From NCBI GenBank assembly GCA_011525665.1, contig WYAU01000052.1, forward strand, positions 1 to 33,019: a stretch of 33,019 nt of DNA, in the 5' to 3' direction. Numbering within the stretch: position 1 is the stretch's first letter; each line of letters starts with the position of its first letter. Below are positions 17,004 through 23,128 of this stretch, one piece after another. The notes beneath the pieces were generated by a model that searched no databases, was not told the DNA's origin, and saw only the letters and a program-made list of their open reading frames with translations. A program made the translations under genes and the position numbers. The DNA comes from Candidatus Brocadia sp. Lineage in GTDB: Bacteria; Planctomycetota; Brocadiia; Brocadiales; Brocadiaceae.

Positions 17004-17816
17004 ATGCCCGAATTACCCGAAGTTGAAACAATCAAGAATGAACTTGAGCCACACGTTGTCGGGCGGAGAGTTACCGGCGTCAGCCTGCCCTGGAAGGGGA
17101 TCGTGCGGGAGCCTTCGGTCAATCAGTTCCGCGCCCGCCTTATCGGGCAAAGAATCACTGGCCTGGCCCGCAGAGGCAAGTACCTCAGCTTCAGCCTGGA
17201 CAGTGGCGAAAGCCTGATCATTCACCTCAAGATGAGCGGCTCACTCCTGCTCAAGAGGAACTCGACGGATGACCGATTCGTGCGGGCTGTCATCAGCCTG
17301 GATGACGGCCTGGAGCTTTACTTCCGTGACCCGCGCAAGTTTGGCCGGATGTGGCTGGTGGACGACACCAGGACAGTCGTGGGCAAGCTGGGCCCGGAGC
17401 CACTTGAGACCGGCTTTACTGTGAAACTCCTGGCCGGGTTGCTGCGCGGTCGTGCTGCGCCGATAAAGGCGCTGCTTTGTGACCAGGACCTGATTGCCGG
17501 TATTGGCAACATGTATGCCGACGAGGCCCTGTTCGCCGCCGGGATTCACCCGCTGCGGCCAGGCGGTAGCCTGTCTGCGGACGAGGTAAAAAGGCTGCAT
17601 AACGCCATCAGGCAGGTGCTGCGGCAGGCTATCGGTAAGAAGGGGGCGAGCATCATCAACTACTACCGGCCGGATAGCGAGCTTGGTACGGCCCATTTCC
17701 ATTTCAGGGTGGCCCACCGGCGCGGCGAGGTGTGTTACAACTGTGGCACGCCCATACAGCGCATTACGGTGCGTAACCGCGGCACTTACTTTTGCCCCAG
17801 GTGCCAGCGCCAGTAG
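17004..17816 (+). CDS. mutM: Formamidopyrimidine-DNA glycosylase
   Basis: The 270-residue protein is a complete Fpg/MutM: catalytic N-terminal MPELPEVETIKN (Pro 2 and Glu 3 after Met removal), the HLKMSGSL strand with the beta-elimination lysine, the helix-two-turn-helix word IAGIGNMYADEALF and a C-terminal zinc finger with CYNCG and CPRC. It removes 8-oxoguanine and other oxidised purines and nicks the strand. The gene is GC-rich (63% and 68% in two 60-base lines I counted, against 43% in one line of the aldolase gene), which suggests transfer from a GC-rich organism. Intact motifs suggest it works. Confidence 0.96.
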   Translation: MPELPEVETIKNELEPHVVGRRVTGVSLPWKGIVREPSVNQFRARLIGQRITGLARRGKYLSFSLDSGESLIIHLKMSGSLLLKRNSTDDRFVRAVISLDDGLELYFRDPRKFGRMWLVDDTRTVVGKLGPEPLETGFTVKLLAGLLRGRAAPIKALLCDQDLIAGIGNMYADEALFAAGIHPLRPGGSLSADEVKRLHNAIRQVLRQAIGKKGASIINYYRPDSELGTAHFHFRVAHRRGEVCYNCGTPIQRITVRNRGTYFCPRCQRQ

Positions 17817-17862
17817 CCGGCAGGTACCCGGCATGCAAGGCATAACATACATAGTGAGGCTG

Positions 17863-17946
17863 TCACCACTTCTGCTGCTGTTTTTTCTGCCTGTATGAAT
17901 CGTCAAGCTCAAATTGAGCAGGTTTTAAAAAGCGGATTTTCATCAT
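17863..17946 (-). pseudogene. ParE/RelE-type toxin N-terminal fragment
   Basis: On the minus strand, after a double ATG (17946/17943), the codons read MKIRFLKPAQFELDDS, the usual opening of ParE/RelE-family toxins. The similarity then stops, and a low-complexity tail (RQKKQQQKW) ends at a TGA. Only the first 17 or so codons look real. It lies right behind a 35-base match to the AAA ATPase gene (17945-17979). Confidence 0.4.
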
Positions 17947-17974
17947 TGTCGTAATATTTTTTGAAATAAGCTTG

Positions 17975-18299
17975 TTACAAAAACATTTTTCTCAAAGTCG
18001 TCTTTAGATTTACTATTTCTATGGGTTCTAGTGTCCCCAATTGTTTAATAACGTACCTTTTTTCTATAGTTGCCAGTTTAGCAGGTCTTATATACGATTC
18101 TCCGAGGAGACCGCTTTTTTTTCCATTAAAGGATTTTGTAGTCTGTTTCTGTGGTATATTCCTGAGTAGTTATCCTTGCAACAAGTACATCTTGATCGCC
18201 AGAATCATAAAGGACTATTGCAGGTCTTTTTGAGACATCCTGCAAATCAGTATGAGGAAATCCAACAAGAATAATATTCCCAAAGTTATAACTTGTCAT
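17975..18299 (-). pseudogene. PemK/MazF-type toxin, broken by a stop and a frame change
   Basis: The ATG at 18299 overlaps the end of the antitoxin-like gene by 14 bases, the usual layout of such pairs. The frame encodes FGNIILVGFPHTDLQ and SKRPAIVLYDSG, then VARITTQEY and TETDYKIL, the first half of a PemK/MazF-like toxin (an mRNA-cleaving ribonuclease in the family). It stops at TAA (18126-18128). The next codon is the conserved Trp, and after a run of eight A (18115-18122 as T on the plus strand) the remaining toxin continues in the +1 frame: SGLLGESYIRPAKLATI, KQLGTLEPIEI and a stop at 17975-17977. Together the two pieces span about 108 codons, the normal length. The toxin is most likely dead, unless the A-run is a sequencing error or slips in life. 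Confidence 0.75.
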
Positions 18300-18489
18300 A
18301 CATAGAATCTTTCTCTGAATAACCTTTCAGAAACTGTGACATGGCAAAGTTATTCCAATCCGTTTCCTCGTCTTCAAGTAAAAGCATAACTCTTACCTTT
18401 GAGTCTGGCTTCAGCTTTTCCTTTAGATTTTCAGGGATAGATAAGTACCCATCTGGCAAAACGTCTGCATAGTATTCATACGCTTTCAT
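18286..18489 (-). CDS. Antitoxin-like partner of a PemK/MazF-type toxin
   Basis: The 67-residue protein begins MKAYEYYADVLPDGYLSIPE, a swapped-hairpin (AbrB/MazE-like) pattern, continues KVRVMLLLEDEE and ends in an acidic helix (QFLKGYSEKDSMYDKL) of the kind that wraps around a toxin. GGAGG precedes the ATG. The ORF overlaps the start of the damaged toxin, and the intact antitoxin with a broken toxin is the order of loss expected for a decaying pair. The family assignment rests on pattern and context, not on a strong motif. Confidence 0.7.
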   Translation of the reverse strand: MKAYEYYADVLPDGYLSIPENLKEKLKPDSKVRVMLLLEDEETDWNNFAMSQFLKGYSEKDSMYDKL

Positions 18490-18524
18490 TGTTTGCCTCC
18501 GTAATCTTTTTTAGAGTTTTAATT

Positions 18525-18689
18525 TTACATTGTCCAACTAAGCATCTTTAACTTCCACTCCCATACCTCAGCAATCATCCGCTCAATGCGCCTTCCCGCC
18601 TCTTGCCGTAAGAGCCTCACACTTTCTAGTGTAGCCGTCTCTTTGTCGAGTTTGGCAGCGATTTTTTCTAAAAGAGTCGCTGATCCTAT
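18525..18689 (-). pseudogene. hsdS-like 3' end fragment (scar 1)
   Basis: An open frame without start encodes TLLEKIAAKLDKETATLESV, then RLLRQEAGRRIERMIAEVWEW, a helical C-terminal end of the type I restriction specificity subunit kind. The assignment to hsdS is by analogy with the scars at 19,605 and 28,004. It follows 4 bases after the hsdM fragment. Bases 18596-18614 hold the 19-base word CCGCCTCTTGCCGTAAGAG that recurs at 21199, 23141 and 31848. Confidence 0.55.
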
Positions 18690-18693
18690 TTAT

Positions 18694-18747
18694 CTACCGA
18701 AGTACATTACAAAACGACCAGACTTTTGAGACTAATGCATCAGTCAT
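18694..18747 (-). pseudogene. hsdM N-terminal fragment (17 codons)
   Basis: One base after the DUF1016 stop, an ATG opens the codons MTDALVSKVWSFCNVLR, the well-known start of type I restriction N6-methylase HsdM, and then hits TAG. Behind it comes an hsdS-like 3' end. The body of hsdM and most of hsdS are therefore deleted, leaving a scar that shows the original order DUF1016, hsdM, hsdS. Confidence 0.7.
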
Positions 18748-18748
18748 A

Positions 18749-19516
18749 TTATTTTTCCTTCCCTGCGGCAGATTCACCCAACAGATAATATTCCTGCAAT
18801 TTTTTCCGCAAAATCTTTTTCGGTATGAGTTTTGTTTTATATTCAGCAACCAGCGCAGGAGAAAGATTGCGACTAAGCGCGTACTCCACTACTTCATCAT
18901 CCTTTGACTTGCACATAATAATACCCACGCTGGGATTTTCATCCGGCTTTTTCACATCCCTGTCCAAGGCTTCAAGGTAAAAATTTAGCTTACCCAGATA
19001 ATCGGGTTTAAAGTCGTCTATTTTCAGTTCAACTATTACCAAACACTTAAGCCCCCGGTGGAAGAAAAGCAGATCAATAAAATAATCGTTTTTACCAACC
19101 CGGATCCGGTATTCCTGACCAATAAAGGTAAAGTCCGTGCCGAACTCAAGAATGAAATGCTTTAAATTGGTAACAATACCACGTTGTAAATCTTTTTCAC
19201 TGTGGGTTTCGGGAAGGTTTAAGAAATCCAGAACATAGATGTCTTTAAATACCTCAATTGCGTCGGGACGGATTTGTGTCGCCGCTGGTGACACTTTCTT
19301 TTTGGAAATCATCACCCGTTCGTAATAACCGCTGTCAATCTGACGTTCGAGTTCACGTGAACTGTATTTCTCTTTGATGGAAAGCATCAGATAAAATTCG
19401 CGTTCTTCTTTTGACTTGGTTTTAGAAAGAATCAATAAATGGTTGGTCCAGCTTATTTGTGTCAGCACTGCTGACACAAATTTCTTCTGCCGATATATTT
19501 CGTAAAACTGCCGCAT
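18749..19516 (-). CDS. DUF1016/YhcG PDDEXK nuclease family protein, 5'-truncated
   Basis: The 255-residue product carries the middle and C-terminal parts of the family: ISWTNHLLILSKTKS, ELERQIDSGYYERV, and the nuclease core GTDFTFIGQEYRIRV, YFIDLLFFHRGLKCLVIVEL with Asp and Glu-x-Lys of the PD-(D/E)XK site, then NPSVGIIMCKSKDD. Family similarity continues upstream in frame to about 19591 (VDSLANYIQINHSEFKGF), where it meets an hsdS-like end, so about 65 N-terminal residues are missing, including the YWDIG motif. The ATG at 19516 is the first start. Family members often lie inside type I restriction loci; their role is not settled, though nuclease activity in defence or recombination is suspected. 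Confidence 0.8.
   Translation of the reverse strand: MRQFYEIYRQKKFVSAVLTQISWTNHLLILSKTKSKEEREFYLMLSIKEKYSSRELERQIDSGYYERVMISKKKVSPAATQIRPDAIEVFKDIYVLDFLNLPETHSEKDLQRGIVTNLKHFILEFGTDFTFIGQEYRIRVGKNDYFIDLLFFHRGLKCLVIVELKIDDFKPDYLGKLNFYLEALDRDVKKPDENPSVGIIMCKSKDDEVVEYALSRNLSPALVAEYKTKLIPKKILRKKLQEYYLLGESAAGKEK
19455..19481. repeat. DUF1016 linker palindrome A
   Basis: Perfect 13-bp arms ATTTGTGTCAGCA / TGCTGACACAAAT lie around a single base. On the minus strand it encodes FVSAVLTQ immediately before ISWTNH. The centre is the first base of a codon. Confidence 0.9.
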
Positions 19517-19604
19517 CCTGAAAAGTCCCCGGCGGGTAAATCCTTTAAATTCAGAATGATTGATCTGAATATAATTTGCCAGACTATCAACACTGCTGAG
19601 AGTT

Positions 19605-19815
19605 TTATGTCCGCCCGTTCGGCTTGTTATTTAAAGACTCTTTCTCGGCTTTAATTTTTCGAGGAGCGCTTCGGCTGAATTCTCACCGGATATTAAATCC
19701 TTGTGATCCTTGCGCCACTGTTCAGTCAGCTTGCCTTAAAAGCCCTACACCTTCCAATGCCTGCTTTTTTATCAAGTTTGGCAACGATTTTTTTGTAAAA
19801 GAGTCGTTGACCCTA
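19605..19815 (-). pseudogene. hsdS-like C-terminal fragment with repeat (scar 2)
   Basis: On the minus strand the codons read KLTEQWRKDHKDLISGENS, then AEALL, then (after a one-base deletion in an A-run) KIKAEKESLNNKPNGRT and TAA at 19605-19607, a typical HsdS C-terminus. Upstream, LLRQ and the LDK-type helix are present but frameshifted. Bases 19661-19745 are identical over 85 bases to 28043-28127. It leads directly into the truncated DUF1016 gene. Confidence 0.65.
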
Positions 19816-19999
19816 TTCCCCTAAACTAAATAAGTCAACTGCCTGTAACCTTGTGTTTTTACTGAGACGTAAGATGCAAAATGTTCAAAAATGATCTATA
19901 AACCACTATGCCAGTTCCCTGCCCTACCCTGCCCTTTAGATCGCAGAAACGACCATTTCGGATTGGACGATTTCTTGTTTTTTTGGCGGCAAAATCTCT
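19816..19999. repeat. Repeat-rich spacer, partner of 28204-28435
   Basis: Bases 19821-19900 closely match 28204-28280 (CTAAACTAAATAAGTCAACT and onward). Bases 19960-19994 are a shortened copy (middle removed) of the element GGATTGGACGA to TTGGCGGCAAA that is complete at 28361-28432 and 30516-30587. No gene is visible. Confidence 0.65.
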
Positions 20000-20503
20000 T
20001 TATTTATCTACTTTGTAATCTGCTTCCCCTTCTTCAATTCCTTTTCTGGCTTTTTCAAAAGCCCATTTAGGAATTTGAGGAGATTCTATATTTAATTTAT
20101 TCCTTCTGTCGTTAAGCTTCTTCAATTCTTCAATAACTTTACCATCGTCTAAGCTATTTACCTCAATATCATAAAATATCCTTGTATCATTACGCAAAGA
20201 GGTATACTTGTTCCCTGCTTTATGATGAACAGAGGCTCTTTCATTCGGATTAACAAAAGTAATTACTGCAGTCAAACCAGCTACGATAATAGAAAGTACC
20301 CCAGCAACTATAGTGTGATAATCGAAGTGCGAAAGCGCAGAAGCTCCAGCAATTGCTGAAAGTAGCGCAGAGATTCCGCCAAGCCACAAATGCACATTTC
20401 CCCAGCATTGACCGGCATAAAAATGTCCCTTTGCCGAATAAAGGCAGTCTTCTTCAATCCTTTTAGCTTCGGTTATTGTTTTTTCTTTATTTGTCATAGT
20501 CAT
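20000..20503 (-). CDS. SLATT-domain two-helix membrane protein (putative CBASS-type effector)
   Basis: The 167-residue protein has an N-terminal helix (KEKTITEAKRIEEDCLYSAK), two membrane segments (about residues 36-57 and 64-84) joined by a short loop, FVNPNERASVHHKAGNKYTS directly after the second, and a C-terminal charged helix. This is the layout of SLATT proteins, membrane effectors linked to nucleotide-signalling enzymes, thought to damage the cell membrane when a second messenger arrives. The gene immediately upstream (11 bases away) is a CD-NTase, which supports the assignment. Because that enzyme is truncated, the effector may no longer be triggered. Confidence 0.75.
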   Translation of the reverse strand: MTMTNKEKTITEAKRIEEDCLYSAKGHFYAGQCWGNVHLWLGGISALLSAIAGASALSHFDYHTIVAGVLSIIVAGLTAVITFVNPNERASVHHKAGNKYTSLRNDTRIFYDIEVNSLDDGKVIEELKKLNDRRNKLNIESPQIPKWAFEKARKGIEEGEADYKVDK

Positions 20504-20514
20504 AATATTTAGGT

Positions 20515-21219
20515 TTACCCATATGCAGGAAAGTAATCACCAAATATTTTTTTCCACTCATCAACTGCATTTTCAATGTAGCCCCTCCCTGCATAATCTT
20601 CGGCCTTGATTGCTCTATTATAGGCGGTTTCAAATTTACTTACAGCGTCCACAACCGTCGAACAATTTCTAAGCCCATTTATTTGCCCGCCATATGCTAC
20701 AGGGTCTTGCACTTTATATTTTATCGCCTCACGTCCTTTGTCAAAGAAAAACCTCATTCCACTTGGATAATCAGAAATAGTTATATTTTTGAAAATCTTA
20801 ATCGCTAATAGTTCCAAATAGAAAGAAATAAAAGCATAATTTATATTTTTATTCCAACCTTTTATCATTTTTACTATTGGCACCAAATCGCTATTATGAT
20901 TTATATTTTCACTACTCATGACATCAACATGAACTTTTGGATTTGTTGAAATCCAAGTTTTTTCCACTGAATTTGGTATTAAATAGCCGCCACCTTGACG
21001 ATTAAAAGCTGGTACAACATCAACAATAAAATCTGTAAACGTTACACTAACAGCCTGTCCGTTTCTGCTGATTTTTGGCGTTGTCGTATAGGTTTTTAGC
21101 AAAACCCTTTTTACTTTATCAAGTAGATTTGCTTGTCCGTCTACCTCATAATATTTCGGGTCCAATACAATAAAAATATCAATATCTGCTTCTGAAATCC
21201 GCCTCTTGCCGTAAGAGCA
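20515..21219 (-). pseudogene. CD-NTase (SMODS/cGAS-like nucleotidyltransferase), 5'-truncated
   Basis: The frame holds most of a CD-NTase: the metal-binding strand SEADIDIFIVLD, then LLDKVKRVLLKTY, the third acidic strand FIVDVVPAFNRQGGGYLIP and the C-terminal helical half (MIKGWNKNINYAF, then LELLAIKIF). Such enzymes make cyclic oligonucleotides that trigger effectors. The N-terminal helix and most of the GSY(A/G)xxT nucleotide-binding motif are gone. The open frame begins in hsdS-like DNA that happens to encode CSYGKRR directly before ISEAD. No ATG is available before the catalytic strand; the first alternative start is TTG at 21165. Activity is unlikely unless that fused end substitutes. 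Confidence 0.8.
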
Positions 21220-21300
21220 TCATCCCTTCTGATGTAGCCATCTCTTTATCAAATTTGGCAACGATTTTTGTAAAAGAGCCGCTGAACCTGTTATTCACTT
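21199..21300 (-). pseudogene. hsdS-like fragment fused to the CD-NTase (scar 3)
   Basis: Minus-strand codons read FTKIVAKFDKEMATSEGM, then MLLRQEAD, the same helical hsdS-like end as scar 1, and pass without a gap into the CD-NTase. The shared 19-base word is at 21199-21217. The lesion joins two genes at TCTTACGGCAAGAGG, which can be read as LLRQE in one frame and SYGKR in the other. Confidence 0.6.
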
Positions 21301-21352
21301 GTCCATCTCAGGCAATTCAGTATTATGTCCCCGGAATTTCCCTAGTCTATCC

Positions 21353-21823
21353 TTATTCAATAATTCCGCAAACTCTTTTGCCTTGAATTTTATTTATCAG
21401 TTTTTCAAGCATCCCGCCTTTGCTGACATAACCTATGGCGATTTCATCTGCCAGTTCAATCATAAATTGGTTTCTCTTTTCGGCTGTCTCAGAGGTAACG
21501 CGGTTTATGGATTTATCAAAAGGAGTAATTAACAATAATCTGTCTGCGTCAATAGCCGTTTTAATTTCCGGTTCGATTTTCTCTTTCATTCCCCGCGCCA
21601 ATGCTATGATTACCGGCTGTGTTCCTGAAAGCAGGTAATGGAATACGTCTTTTTCAATTTTTGAATGAAATCCACTAATTACGCATTTCCCTTTGTCCCG
21701 CTGTTCGATTGCCCAATCATAGCACTTCAATACTGCGGATGCCGGTATATTACGGCTGCAAAGAAAGGCCGTTTTGGGAAGATTTAATATATTTTTATTG
21801 CCTACAGACTCGACGATTTCCAC
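21353..21823 (-). CDS. DprA/SLOG-like nucleotide-binding protein
   Basis: The 156-residue protein shows the Rossmann-like SLOG pattern of DprA relatives: VISGFHSKIEKDVFHYLL, VIIALARGM, RLLLITPFD, SETAEKRNQFMIELAD and IAIGYVSKGGMLEKLI. DprA proteins bind single-stranded DNA; standalone SLOG proteins are suspected sensors or nucleotide-processing enzymes in defence loci. This one is shorter than DprA and lacks extra domains. Its start overlaps the end of the DUF1016 gene by 22 bases, so the two are probably read together. The C-terminus (QGKRVCGIIE) may have been altered by the junction that follows. Confidence 0.68.
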   Translation of the reverse strand: MEIVESVGNKNILNLPKTAFLCSRNIPASAVLKCYDWAIEQRDKGKCVISGFHSKIEKDVFHYLLSGTQPVIIALARGMKEKIEPEIKTAIDADRLLLITPFDKSINRVTSETAEKRNQFMIELADEIAIGYVSKGGMLEKLINKIQGKRVCGIIE

Positions 21824-22606
21824 TTGTCCCTCTTTTTGTGCTTTTTCCCCATCGTTTCTTTTCCAAGTTCTTTTTCAATCTCTTCCACCGTGGGCAGAAC
21901 TGATTTTAGTTTTTTCGGCAGGGCGCGGGTAAGCTCATAATCTGAAACGCCGATGGGTTTCTGTATGTCACGCATTGCATATTCTGCCAAAATACGATCC
22001 TTGGTCTGGCAAAGTATAAGGCCGATTGTTGGATTATCCGTTTCATGTTTTACTTTGTCATCAACCACCGAACAGTAGAAATTCATCTTCCCTGTGTATT
22101 CAGGCTTAAAGTCGCCTTTCTTTAAATCAATCACAAGAAAACATCGGAGTTTCAGATGATAGAAAAGCAGATCAATATAAAAATCTTTGTTACTGACCTC
22201 AATATGGTACTGCCGGCCAACAAAAGCAAAACCCGCGCCCAATTCAATCAGGAATTTTTCAAGATGCTGAATCAGACTTACCTCCAATTCCCGTTCATGA
22301 AATGGTTCTTCCAAGGTAAGAAAATCAAACACATATGGGTCTTTTAACATTTGAACAGCCATGTCAGATTGGGGAGTCGGAAGTCTCAAATGAAAATTGG
22401 TGACTGAAGTCCCTTGTCATTTGTGCAGCTTGTTCTTTATCATAAGATCCATTACATCACGGCTCCAGCCATTTTCAAGGGCTTGCCACATATACCAAAA
22501 GCGAGTCTGCATATCTTTGACCTTTTCCATCAGCAGAATATTGTGTCCCCATGGTATTTTTGCGATGAGATTGTGTAAAATTATCAGGACAGCACCATCG
22601 TTTGTT

Positions 22607-22627
22607 TTTGCCACAGATTGTGGCAAA
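22607..22627. repeat. DUF1016 linker palindrome B1
   Basis: Perfect 9-bp arms TTTGCCACA / TGTGGCAAA lie around GAT. On the minus strand it encodes LPQSVAK and is centred on the first base of a codon. Confidence 0.85.
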
Positions 22628-22671
22628 TTCTTAGCTTTTCCCTTTGGAATGGTGGAATCCATCGGAGTAAT

Positions 22672-22706
22672 ATTCAATTTTGCCACAACCTGTGGCAAAA
22701 TTGAAT
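22672..22706. repeat. DUF1016 linker palindrome B2
   Basis: Perfect 16-bp arms ATTCAATTTTGCCACA / TGTGGCAAAATTGAAT lie around ACC. It encodes SILPQVVAKLN on the minus strand, again centred on the first base of a codon. It shares its inner core with B1. Confidence 0.92.
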
Positions 22707-22985
22707 TCCGCCCGGAATATTCGCGGTAAAAGGCAATCATACGCCCTATGTTTCGCTCAGAAAAGCCTTTCACTTCTGGTAATTCATTGCGTAAATATTT
22801 TGCTAATCGGGGAATGACGGCGCTTCCCCAACCTTCTCTATGCTGGCGTTCATCAATTATCCGTCCAATATCCCAATACATCAAAATCATTTCGGCATTG
22901 GCTGACAGGACTGCTTTAGTTTGTGCCTGACGAATGCGGATTTTTATCGCAGAAAGCAGGTCTGCATAACGCATTAATTCAGCGC

Positions 22986-23097
22986 TCATGTATTATCCTC
23001 CTCACTGTCCAGTTCCTTACCCATACGATACTTGATGTCGTAGTTGATGATGAAGTCAAGCTCTTCGTGGGTGAAACCGTAATTTCTGTTAAGTCCC
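22986..23097 (-). pseudogene. C-terminal fragment of an Eco57I-type DNA methylase
   Basis: Upstream of the split DUF1016 gene the codons read NRNYGFTHEELDFIINYDI, then KYRMGKE and a short acidic tail ending in TGA, overlapping the DUF1016 ATG by ATGA. YGFTxEELDFIINYDIKYRMG is a common end of Eco57I-like restriction-modification methylases. The rest of the methylase has been lost and the AAA ATPase gene lies there instead. Confidence 0.65.
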
Positions 23098-23128
23098 CCC
23101 TTAACAATTGGGGACCAAGGGTGTCCGC

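Larger units (their letters stand above)
21802..22989 (-). pseudogene. DUF1016/YhcG PDDEXK nuclease gene split by one in-frame TGA
   Basis: The N-terminal half (22989-22417) has MILMYWDIGRIIDERQ, GFSERNIGRMIAFYREY and IPWGHNILLMEKV. The C-terminal half (22389-21802) has DPYVFDFLTL, FAFVGRQYHIEV and FYIDLLFYHLKLRCFLVIDLK with the nuclease Asp and acidic-x-Lys. Both halves are in the same frame, separated only by TGA at 22417-22419 in the context LHK-stop-QGTSVTNF, where homologues have an arginine, so a single CGA to TGA change would explain it. All else is intact over about 395 codons. The linker holds two palindromes and an insert of about 35 residues. The ATG overlaps the stop of a methylase remnant (ATGA). 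Confidence 0.85.
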
